Shown in pieces: positions 1 to 5,090 of a stretch of DNA of 8,675 nucleotides. The notes beneath the pieces were generated by a model. The model had not been told where the DNA came from. It saw only the letters and a list, made by a program, of their open reading frames with translations, and did not search any database. Source of the DNA: Clostridiales bacterium. GTDB lineage: Bacteria; Bacillota_A; Clostridia; Christensenellales; Aristaeellaceae. Where the stretch lies: positions 1-8,675 of the forward strand of contig JAAYZL010000375.1 of assembly GCA_012514855.1 (NCBI GenBank), read 5' to 3'. The position numbers and the translations under genes are program-made. The stretch's first letter is position 1. Each line of letters opens with the position of its first letter.

Positions 1-336
1 GCCGAGGACATCCACAAGATGAGCATGATCCCCGACCTGACCGACGAGCGGTTCGCCGGGAACTCGAGCGGCGTCGCGATGAAGTACAAGCTGCTCGGGC
101 TCGAACAGGCGACGAAGCTCAAGGAGCGCTGGTTCCGCGAGGCGCTGACCGAGAGGCTCAGGCGGTTCGCGGCGTTCCGCGCGGCGAGGGGCGCGCCGGC
201 GCTCGACGCGGGCGCGGTCAAGATCGCGTTCACGCGCGCGCTGCCGGTCAACGAGCTCGAGGAGGCCAGGACCGTGAATCTGCTGCGCGGGCTCGTCGAC
301 GACGGGGAGCTCAGGAAGCGCGTGGAGGGGAGGTGA
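1..336 (+). CDS. Phage portal protein, C-terminal part (SPP1 gp6-like); 5' end outside the window
   Basis: The reading frame is open from base 1, so this is the last 111 residues of a longer protein. Residues 4-36 carry the segment IHKMSMIPDLTDERFAGNSS followed by GVAMKYKLLGLEQ. This is the highly conserved late portion of SPP1 gp6-type portals, where the chain runs from the wing into the stem and crown. Portals of this family form a dodecameric ring at one capsid vertex, through which DNA enters and leaves and on which the head-tail connector docks. The remainder (about 40-111) is charged and helical, as in the family's C-terminus. Full members are about 400-500 residues, so roughly three quarters lie upstream, probably after a terminase large subunit gene. 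The stop is followed at once by the scaffold gene. The family call is strong from the motif and gene order. Confidence 0.9.
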   Translation, partial: AEDIHKMSMIPDLTDERFAGNSSGVAMKYKLLGLEQATKLKERWFREALTERLRRFAAFRAARGAPALDAGAVKIAFTRALPVNELEEARTVNLLRGLVDDGELRKRVEGR

Positions 337-340
337 GGAC

Positions 341-676
341 ATGGACGGGTTGGAGAGGCCCGAGGTTTCGCCGGAGGAGAGGCTGAACGCCCGCGAGCGC
401 GCGGTCGCTTTGCGCGAGATGCAATTGCAGGCGAGGGACGCGCTCAGCGAGCGGTCGCTTCCGGATGCGCTGTCCGGCGCGCTCAGCTACGAGAGCCCGG
501 AGGCGCTTTTGAAGAGCATCGACGCGGCGGAGACGGCGTTTCGGCAGGCGGTCGAGCGCGGGGTGCTGGACCGGATGCGCGGCGAGGCGCCCGCGAGGGC
601 GCAGCCGCAGAGGGACGCGGCGGACATGACGGACGACGACTACTACAAGGTTTTCTGCCGCGCGGGCGGCAGATAG
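341..676 (+). CDS. Capsid assembly scaffolding protein (DUF4355-like)
   Basis: A 111-residue, highly charged, mostly helical protein between portal and coat genes, the usual place of the scaffold. The core at residues 22-80 (AVALREMQLQARDALSERSL, then an SPEALLKSIDAAETAF stretch) matches what I know of DUF4355 scaffolds: a helix, an LPxxL-type turn, then a helix leading to a valine/arginine-rich tail. The C-terminal MTDDDYYKVF (96-105) also resembles the common MTDEEYYK ending of these proteins. It should act inside the procapsid, driving correct coat assembly and then leaving. It is shorter than many relatives (about 150-200 residues) and lacks the long acidic N-terminus they often have. The purine-rich stretch GGAGGGGAGGTGAGG (324-338), overlapping the portal stop, gives a strong ribosome site for the ATG. 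Function is inferred from family resemblance and position. Confidence 0.78.
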   Translation: MDGLERPEVSPEERLNARERAVALREMQLQARDALSERSLPDALSGALSYESPEALLKSIDAAETAFRQAVERGVLDRMRGEAPARAQPQRDAADMTDDDYYKVFCRAGGR

Positions 677-692
677 AAAGAGGAGGAAAATC

Positions 693-1808
693 ATGGCAAA
701 CACATTTGTTACCCTGAAGGAAATCGCCCGGCAGGCGCTTCCGAAGCTGATCGACAACCTGGTGTTCCCGACGCTGACGCACCGGGACTTTTCCGAGGAC
801 TTCCACGGCTACGGCGACGCGATCCGCGTGCGCAAGCCCGTGGCGCTCGAGGCCGCCGACTTCGACGAGGTCGAGGGCGTGACGTATCAGGACATGGTCG
901 AGGACACGGTCGAGGTCGTGCTCGACCACCTCGCGACCGTCGACGCGCGGGCGACCGCGATCGAGACCGCGACGTCGATCGACGACCTGAACCGCGTGTT
1001 CGTCGACCCGGCGGCCGCGGCGCTGGCCGAGAAGATCAACCGCGACGGGCTCGCGCTCTACAGGGACGTGTTCACGGCGATCGGAACCGCCGGCACGGCG
1101 CCGGGCGCGCTTGCCGACATCGCCGCCGCGCGCAGGCAGCTGAACCTGAACCGCGCGCCGAACTACGGCCGCGCCGCCGTCTGGGACGCGGAGGCGGACG
1201 CGAAGTTCACGGCGCTGGACGCCCTGATCAACGCGGAGAAGTCCGGGAGCACCTTGGCGCTGCGCGAGGGCGCGATCGGCCGCGTGTACGGCATCGACAA
1301 CTACATGTCGCAGGGCGTGCATCAGCATGTGACCGGGATCACCGCGGCGGTCGGCGTGAAGGTCTCGTCCGCCGTGTCCGCGGGCGCGGCGCAGCTTTCG
1401 CTCGCGGGAACTTCGCTCGCCGGCAAGCTCGTGAAGGGAGACCTGATCAAGATCGGCGACAGGCACTTCGCGGTGGCCGAGGACAGCGCCGCGGCTTCCG
1501 CAAACGCGATCGCGAACGTCAGGGTGGCGCCGGCGCTGCCGGAAATCGCCGCGAACGCGGAGGTAGTGCTCGTCGGCAGCCACACGGCGAACCTCGCGTT
1601 CCACCCGATGGCGTTCGCCTACGTGACGCGGCCGCTCGCGAACCCGGACGGCCAGGGCGTGATGAGCTACGTGACCAGCTTCAACGGCATCTCGCTTCGC
1701 GTGACGCGCGGCTACGACCAGCAGTACAAGCGCTCCACGTACTCGATGGACGTGCTGTACGGGTTCAAGACCGTGTATCCCGAGCTCGCCGTGCGCGTGC
1801 TGGGCTAG
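693..1808 (+). CDS. Major capsid protein, P22 coat-like (HK97 fold)
   Basis: A 371-residue protein that forms the icosahedral shell. The N-terminus (MANTFVTLKEIARQALPKLI) and the following VFPTLTHRDFSEDFHGYGDAIRVRKP segment, with basic KP after the first strand, resemble the P22 gp5-type coats found in many Bacillota phages. Residues about 60-110 fit the spine helix region of that family. Residues about 213-296 form an Ala/Val-rich, glycine-punctuated segment (LVKGDLIKIGDRHFAVAEDS) that reads as an inserted beta-barrel before the chain returns at NLAFHPMAFAYVTRPL. P22 coat carries its I-domain in a similar place. The C-terminal YKRSTYSMDVLYGFKTVYPE is also typical. AGGAGG at 681-686 lies 6 bases before the ATG, and this is the most AT-rich and cleanest ribosome site of the head genes, as suits a highly expressed protein. 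No cleavage site or protease gene is seen. Confidence 0.88.
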   Translation: MANTFVTLKEIARQALPKLIDNLVFPTLTHRDFSEDFHGYGDAIRVRKPVALEAADFDEVEGVTYQDMVEDTVEVVLDHLATVDARATAIETATSIDDLNRVFVDPAAAALAEKINRDGLALYRDVFTAIGTAGTAPGALADIAAARRQLNLNRAPNYGRAAVWDAEADAKFTALDALINAEKSGSTLALREGAIGRVYGIDNYMSQGVHQHVTGITAAVGVKVSSAVSAGAAQLSLAGTSLAGKLVKGDLIKIGDRHFAVAEDSAAASANAIANVRVAPALPEIAANAEVVLVGSHTANLAFHPMAFAYVTRPLANPDGQGVMSYVTSFNGISLRVTRGYDQQYKRSTYSMDVLYGFKTVYPELAVRVLG

Positions 1809-1817
1809 GAGGCAAAT

Positions 1818-2108
1818 ATGCTCGAGAAGCTGAAGCGGCGGATTCCGGACGCGGAGGACGATCTGCTGCTGGGCGACCTGATCGGGGACGCGGCAAAATT
1901 CATCCTCGCCTACACCGGCCGCGACAGCGTGCCCGCGGCGCTCGAGGGCGCGCAGATCGCAATCGCCGCGGTGATGTTCAACCGCATGGGCATGGAGGGC
2001 GAGCTCCGGCACGGCGAGGGCGGCGCGGAACATGTGGCGGAATCGCTCCCGGAGGACATCCGGCGGCAGCTGAACCCGTTCCGGCTCGCAAGGGCGGTGG
2101 GCGGATGA
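1818..2108 (+). CDS. Head-tail connector (adaptor) protein, SPP1 gp15/HK97 gp6-like
   Basis: A 96-residue, all-helical protein directly after the coat gene. It begins with short acidic helices (residues 1-34, ending FILAYTGRD), then VPAALEGAQIAIAAVMFNRM, then GMEGELRHGEGGAEHVAE and the tail LPEDIRRQLNPFRLARAVGG. The RxGxEGE...EGG...LPxDI...LNxxRLA pattern is one I associate with the QLRG/phage connector family of Bacillota phages. Such proteins form a ring under the portal and begin the head-tail interface after DNA packaging. AGGAGG at 1807-1812 overlaps the coat stop and sits 5 bases before the ATG. The last bases overlap the next start (ATGA at 2105-2108), which suggests coupled translation with the next interface protein. 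Confidence 0.82.
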   Translation: MLEKLKRRIPDAEDDLLLGDLIGDAAKFILAYTGRDSVPAALEGAQIAIAAVMFNRMGMEGELRHGEGGAEHVAESLPEDIRRQLNPFRLARAVGG

Positions 2109-2452
2109 GGCTCTTGGAGAGGACGCTCGTCCGCGTGAAGATCGTGCCCAGAAAGACCGTAAAGGATCAACTCGGCGCGGTCCGGGAGGCGTTCGACGCG
2201 TCGGACGCCATCCCCGCGCGCGGGTCGCTCGCGCCGGTCGCGAACACGCTGAGCCACGAGGCGAACGCGCTTCGCGACGACATGTTCGGCGTGCGCGCGG
2301 CGCGCCTGAAGAAGCTGCTGCTTCCGAAGTGCGCGCCGATCGTCGAGGGAGACGGCGTGCTGTTTCCGGGCGACGAAGAGGTTCAGTGGGTGTGCGCGGC
2401 GGTTGACGAGTGGTCGCGCCACGTCGAGGCGAGGCTTGTGAGGAGGGTCTGA
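2105..2452 (+). CDS. Putative head completion/stopper protein (SPP1 gp16-position)
   Basis: A 115-residue protein whose ATG overlaps the connector stop by 4 bases. The sequence alone does not give a firm family. It has a basic N-terminus (RLLERTLVRVKIVPRKTVKD), a helical middle (residues 24-76) and a C-terminal segment with GDGVLFPGDEEVQWVCAAVD, followed by a basic end. It lies between the connector and the gp10-like protein, where siphoviruses normally encode the stopper that plugs the portal channel and joins the tail. Many such proteins are small beta-rich domains of about 100-130 residues, so the size fits, although the first two thirds look more helical than SPP1 gp16. Bacillota phages often have a protein here annotated only as minor capsid protein. 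The functional name rests mainly on gene order. Confidence 0.5.
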   Translation: MRLLERTLVRVKIVPRKTVKDQLGAVREAFDASDAIPARGSLAPVANTLSHEANALRDDMFGVRAARLKKLLLPKCAPIVEGDGVLFPGDEEVQWVCAAVDEWSRHVEARLVRRV

Positions 2453-2453
2453 T

Positions 2454-2774
2454 ATGGCGCAATCCATCGGCGCGATGTGCGCGCGGCTTTACGCGATGGA
2501 ACAGAAATGGCGCGGCGGCATGGAGCGCGCCGTATCGGACGCGGCCGGGGCGGCCTGCGGGGTCGCCCGCGAGCTCGTTCCCGTGGACACGGGGCGGCTC
2601 CGGGCGTCGATCGGGGTCAGGGCCGAGGGGCTCGGGGCGGCGGTGTACGCAACCGCTGCCTACGCCCTCTATGTGGAGCTCGGGGCCGGGAGTCCGGCGC
2701 AGCCGTACCTCGGCCCGGCGTTTCAGAGGGCCGCGGCGGAACTGCTCGCCGCGGCGAGGGAGGTGATCGTATGA
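2454..2774 (+). CDS. HK97 gp10-like head-tail joining protein
   Basis: A 106-residue protein with the family's three signposts: VPVDTGRLRASI at 42-53, YALYVELG at 70-77 and PYLGPAF at 84-90. The N-terminal 40 residues form an amphipathic helix that ends just before the VPVDTG strand, as in HK97 gp10-type proteins. Members act at the neck, between connector and tail terminator, in siphovirus and myovirus assembly. The usual length is about 110-140 residues, so this one is complete but compact. It lacks part of the loop normally found between the YVE-type strand and the PYL motif. AGGAGGG at 2441-2447 lies 6 bases before the ATG. Its stop overlaps the next start (ATGA, 2771-2774). Confidence 0.88.
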   Translation: MAQSIGAMCARLYAMEQKWRGGMERAVSDAAGAACGVARELVPVDTGRLRASIGVRAEGLGAAVYATAAYALYVELGAGSPAQPYLGPAFQRAAAELLAAAREVIV

Positions 2775-3127
2775 CGGAGGCGATCGGGGCGCTGATCGCG
2801 GGCGCGGTCGGGAACGCGGCGGAGGTGTTCTTCGCGTATCCCGCGGACTGGGCGAAGGTGCCGTGCGTCGCGTACCGCGAGGCGGGCAACCGCACGCACG
2901 CGCGCGCGGACGGGGCGGAGGCGCTCCGGGAATTGGAGTACGCGGTCGACGTGTGGGGCCTGGGCGCCGGGGAGGTGCGGTTGATCGCGGACGCGGTCGA
3001 CGGGGCGCTCGTCGGAGCGGGGTTTAAGCGCGCGCAGGCGATGGACCTGTTTGAGGAAAAGACGCGCTACTTCCGGCGCGCGACGCGCTACCGCGCGCTG
3101 TCGGACGGGGACAGGCTGTATCAATAG
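2771..3127 (+). CDS. Putative tail terminator/tail completion protein (SPP1 gp17-position)
   Basis: A 118-residue protein. The frame is open further upstream, but the ATG at 2771, inside the ATGA overlap with the gp10-like gene, gives the natural size and N-terminus. It reads MTEAIGALIAGAV, then VPCVAYREAGNRTHARADGA, then LEYAVDVWGLGAGEVRLIAD, GFKRAQAMDLFE and RYFRRATRYRAL. The layout is a helix, a strand with PxxxYxE, a strand with EYxVDVW, a helix, GF, and a final strand with RxxRY. This matches the tail terminator or tail-to-head joining folds seen next to gp10-like genes (DUF3168, lambda gpU and SPP1 gp17 types). Such proteins cap the finished tail tube and present it to the head. The exact Pfam assignment is uncertain, but the functional slot is well supported by order and size. 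Confidence 0.68.
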   Translation: MTEAIGALIAGAVGNAAEVFFAYPADWAKVPCVAYREAGNRTHARADGAEALRELEYAVDVWGLGAGEVRLIADAVDGALVGAGFKRAQAMDLFEEKTRYFRRATRYRALSDGDRLYQ

Positions 3128-3133
3128 GAGGGG
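3126..3133 (+). promoter_or_regulatory. Ribosome binding site that fixes the tail tube start
   Basis: AGGAGGGG lies directly upstream of two in-frame ATGs. The first (3134) abuts it with no spacer, while the second (3140) is 6 bases away, the normal distance. The second is therefore taken as the start. Confidence 0.75.
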
Positions 3134-3139
3134 ATGGAC

Positions 3140-3547
3140 ATGGCAACCAACGCGATGGGGACGGTGTTTTCGTTTACGCCGTCGGGGGGCGCGAAGGCGA
3201 GGGTCGGAAGGCTCTCGTCGGTCGGCGAGATCGCGCCGACGAGCGAGGAGATCGAGATCACGACGCTGGACTCGGAGGGCGGCTTCCGCGAGTACATGCA
3301 GGGGCTGCGCTCGGCGGGCGAGCTGACGCTCGAGGGCTTTTTCGACGCGGAGGACCAGGGACAGGTTGCGCTGCGCTCGGCATACCTGTCGGGCGAGGCG
3401 GGCGAGGCGGAGGTCGCGTTTCCGGACGGCAGCGCGGCTCTGTTTTCGGCGTTCGTCAAGGGGTACAAGATCGGCGCGGCCGAGGTCGACGGCGCGCTCG
3501 GGTTTTCGGCGGAGCTGCGCATCACCGGCGCGGTGGCCGTCCAGTAG
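3140..3547 (+). CDS. Major tail tube protein (lambda gpV/TTP-like)
   Basis: A 135-residue protein when started at the well-spaced ATG (3140), or 137 from 3134. It has the features of a siphovirus tail tube subunit: VGRLSSVGEIAPTSEEIEIT (23-42), then TTLDSEGGFREYMQGLRSAG (41-60), ELTLEGFF (61-68), a helix in DQGQVALRSAYLSGE (72-86), a strand FPDG (94-97), FSAFVKGY (102-109), and the closing GFSAELRITGAVAV. The G.....ISEIPAPS..I.TTLDS....Y..GL...GE...EG.F core is a pattern well known from phage major tail proteins. Subunits form stacked hexamers around the tape measure. The length, close to the family minimum, implies no extra C-terminal Ig-like decoration domain. Strong ribosome site, separate from the preceding gene, as suits an abundant product. 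Confidence 0.87.
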   Translation: MATNAMGTVFSFTPSGGAKARVGRLSSVGEIAPTSEEIEITTLDSEGGFREYMQGLRSAGELTLEGFFDAEDQGQVALRSAYLSGEAGEAEVAFPDGSAALFSAFVKGYKIGAAEVDGALGFSAELRITGAVAVQ

Positions 3548-3553
3548 GGGGTG
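3546..3553 (+). promoter_or_regulatory. Ribosome binding site that decides the chaperone start
   Basis: AGGGGGTG overlaps the tail tube stop and ends 6 bases before the ATG at 3560. A GTG at 3551 in the same frame lies inside this site and so could not be served by it. The ATG is therefore preferred. Confidence 0.6.
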
Positions 3554-3559
3554 AACGGG

Positions 3560-3856
3560 ATGGACGTGCGGATGGAAATCGCGGGCCGGGCGCTCGTATT
3601 GCGCTACACGGTCAACAGCATGTGCGTCGTGGAGGAGATGGCGGGCGGGTCGCTGCTCGACGCGCTGAACTCCGACTTCACGGCGGCGAGGCTGCTGTTC
3701 TGGGGCGCGCTGATGGACAGGCAACAGGGGATCACGCTCCGGGAGGCCGGAGAGCTGATCGACGAGCACCTGAAGGGCGGCGGGTCGCTCAACGAAATCG
3801 TCGACCGGTGCGCGGAGGCGCTTCGGCGCGCGGGGTTTCTGAGCGAAGATGCGTAG
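3560..3856 (+). CDS. Tail assembly chaperone (TAC_11/GTA gp10-like)
   Basis: A 98-residue protein from the ATG at 3560 (101 from a GTG at 3551). Residues 4-16 form a strand pair (MEIAGRALVLRYT), followed by NSMCVVEEMAGGSLLDAL, DFTAARLLFWGALMDRQQG, ITLREAGELIDEHLKGG and a final helix ending GFLSEDA. The order strand-strand, helix rich in E, RxLFWGAL helix, then xTxxEAGxLID helix fits the tail assembly chaperone group that includes gene transfer agent gp10 (Pfam Phage_TAC_11, as I recall it). Such proteins bind the tape measure and recruit tail tube subunits, and are not part of the finished virion. Position between tail tube and tape measure genes agrees. The stop overlaps the next gene by 8 bases (ATGCGTAG). 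Confidence 0.8.
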   Translation: MDVRMEIAGRALVLRYTVNSMCVVEEMAGGSLLDALNSDFTAARLLFWGALMDRQQGITLREAGELIDEHLKGGGSLNEIVDRCAEALRRAGFLSEDA

Positions 3857-4181
3857 CGGGGATTCGCGGCGGGCGTTTGAACAGCTTTTTCACAGGCTCG
3901 CGGCGATGGGGGTTCCGGGCGCGGGCGGGTTTTTCGACCGGACGCCGCGCGAGATCGAGTGGGAGGTTCTCGCGCTCGCGCACCGGCGCTCGGAGCGGGC
4001 CGAGGAGCTTTCGGCGCTCGCGTGGCTCGCGGGCGGGTACGTCGCCTTGGGCGTCAACGCGCCGAGGCGCTACCCCGCAACCCCACCCGCCCCGCGCGGG
4101 CGGGCGAGGACGATGACGGCCGGCGAGATGAAGCGCGTGTTTCAGTCGCTGGCCGGGAGGAGGGAGGAGGGATTGCCATGA
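3849..4181 (+). CDS. Second tail assembly chaperone (TAC_6-like)
   Basis: A 110-residue protein. Residues 1-47 hold the recognisable part: RAFEQLFHRLAAMGVPGAGG and FFDRTPREIEWEVLALAHRR. A small helix, a G.P.....F...TPREI signature and a following helix are what I know from the Phage_TAC_6 family, which sits between TAC_11 and the tape measure in gene transfer agents and many prophages. Residues about 48-72 form a second helix; 73-89 are a Pro/Arg/Ala-rich linker; 90-103 (MTAGEMKRVFQSLA) are a short helix. The ATG lies inside the end of the upstream chaperone in the +1 frame, with only a weak ribosome site, so reinitiation from the upstream stop is likely. A TGA at 3840-3842 in this frame limits any frameshift fusion to the last 14 bases of the upstream gene. 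The end overlaps the next start (ATGA). Confidence 0.68.
   Translation: MRSGDSRRAFEQLFHRLAAMGVPGAGGFFDRTPREIEWEVLALAHRRSERAEELSALAWLAGGYVALGVNAPRRYPATPPAPRGRARTMTAGEMKRVFQSLAGRREEGLP
4086..4104 (+). other. GC-only hairpin inside the second chaperone gene
   Basis: CCCGCCC (4086-4092) and GGGCGGG (4098-4104) are perfect inverted repeats around a 5-base loop. They encode the Pro/Arg linker of the chaperone. No T-run follows, so it is not a typical terminator. It lies about 75 bases upstream of the tape measure start. A regulatory role is only possible; codon composition alone may explain it. Confidence 0.35.
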
Positions 4182-4732
4182 CGCTGGAGGCGCTTGAAAT
4201 CCGCTTTCAGGTGACAATGGGCGCGGCGGTCGCGGCGCTTCGGGCGCTGACGGGGGAGCTTCGGCGCGTGGACGCGGCCGCGTCCGGGATGTACGCCTCG
4301 GGGGTTCGGCTGTCGGCGGGATTGGCGGCGGGCATCCGCGCGGGAAAGGGCGCGGTCATGCGCGCCGCGGACGAGGTGGCCGCGGCCGCGGTCGCGAGGA
4401 TTCGCAGGGCGCTCGAAATCCGCTCGCCGTCGCGCGTCGCGCGGGGGCTCGGCGAGCGGTTTTCGGAGGGCTTCGCGCTGGGCGTGATGGACGCGTCGGC
4501 GCGCGCCTCGATGGCCTCGAACGCGCTCGCGCTTTCCGCCGCGGGGGCGCTTCGCGCTTCGCCGCTCCCGGCGGAGCGCGGGGAGGGGCTTTCGGAGGCC
4601 GTCGAGCGCGCGCTCACGGGGCTGACGGTCGTGTCGCCGATACACGTCGACGGCGTGAAGCTCGGCGAGGCCGCGATCCGCGGCATCAACGCCGTGAAGC
4701 GCGCGACCGGGCGGCAGATGCTCGACATTTGA
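4178..4732 (+). CDS. Miniature tail tape measure protein
   Basis: A 184-residue protein in the tape measure slot, from the ATG at 4178 (ATGA overlap, with a purine-rich GGGAGGAGGGAGGAGGG ribosome site at 4155-4171). Residues 76-105 contain RRALEIRSPSRVARGLGERF SEGFALGVMD written as two adjoining parts. This LxIxSPSRVxRxLGxxxxEGxxxGxxD signature is typical of the C-terminal part of tape measure proteins. The ending VDGVKLGEAAIRGINAVKRATG (157-178) matches their usual closing segment. The N-terminal 70 residues are helical and Ala/Gly-rich, with no clear membrane helix or lysozyme/peptidase domain. Ordinary siphovirus tape measures are about 600-1500 residues; this is closer to gene transfer agent tape measures (about 220). 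At about 0.15 nm per residue it would measure roughly 28 nm. The ORF has no frameshift and its junctions look native, so it appears functional, though an internal deletion in the past cannot be excluded. Confidence 0.72.
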   Translation: MTLEALEIRFQVTMGAAVAALRALTGELRRVDAAASGMYASGVRLSAGLAAGIRAGKGAVMRAADEVAAAAVARIRRALEIRSPSRVARGLGERFSEGFALGVMDASARASMASNALALSAAGALRASPLPAERGEGLSEAVERALTGLTVVSPIHVDGVKLGEAAIRGINAVKRATGRQMLDI

Positions 4733-4745
4733 GGGGGCGAGGGCA

Positions 4746-5090
4746 ATGTGGAAGATCAACGGCGTGGAGATCGCGGCGCCGGGCAGTTTGCGCGTCGAGA
4801 TCGCGGAAAACGCGTCCGCGGAGGACAGGAACCTGCTGGGCGAGACGGTGCTCGACGTGTTCGGGGCGAAGCGCGCGCTGACGCTTTCGTGGGCGTACCT
4901 GCCGGAGGAGGCGCTGTCCGCGCTGCTCAGCGCGGCGGGGGACGGGTTTTTCCCGGTTGAGTACCCCGATCCGGACGGGACGGAGCGCGAGATCGTCTGC
5001 CGGTTCGGGAAGCGGCGCGCGGGGCTCAAGCGGATGCGCGGCGGGAGGCCGGTGTGGACGGACGTGGAAATGGAGCTGATGGAGAGATGA
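4746..5090 (+). CDS. Small distal tail-like protein (DUF6711-like), function unproven
   Basis: A 114-residue protein between tape measure and hub, where siphoviruses encode the distal tail protein (Dit). It begins MWKINGVEIAAPGSLRVEIA and has ENASAEDRNLLGETVLDVFG, KRALTLSWAYLPEEALSALL, GFFPVEYPDPDGTEREIVCR, and an end with RPVWTDVEMELMER. The pattern (start with a KINGVEI strand, then R...GE...D...KR.L.L.W..L..EE...L, F.VEYPDP, then a last strand ending in ELMER) is one I associate with small Dit-like or DUF6711-type proteins of Bacillota phages, a single beta-rich core without the large galectin-like domain of full Dit proteins. It would form the ring that joins the tail tube to the hub. GAGGGG just after the previous stop is the likely ribosome site. 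The end overlaps the next ATG (5087-5090). The family name is moderately sure; the role is inferred. Confidence 0.6.
   Translation: MWKINGVEIAAPGSLRVEIAENASAEDRNLLGETVLDVFGAKRALTLSWAYLPEEALSALLSAAGDGFFPVEYPDPDGTEREIVCRFGKRRAGLKRMRGGRPVWTDVEMELMER

Noticed and set aside
483..2462. Long minus-strand open frame (659 codons) opposite the coat and connector genes
   Set aside because: It is Arg/Pro/His-rich, as expected for the antisense of GC-rich genes, has no recognisable domain, and overlaps well-supported structural genes throughout.
3831..3842. GGGGTTTC as a -1 slippery site for chaperone frameshifting
   Set aside because: It is in the wrong phase (GGG TTT C), the next ORF needs a +1 or -2 shift, and a TGA in the target frame follows directly.
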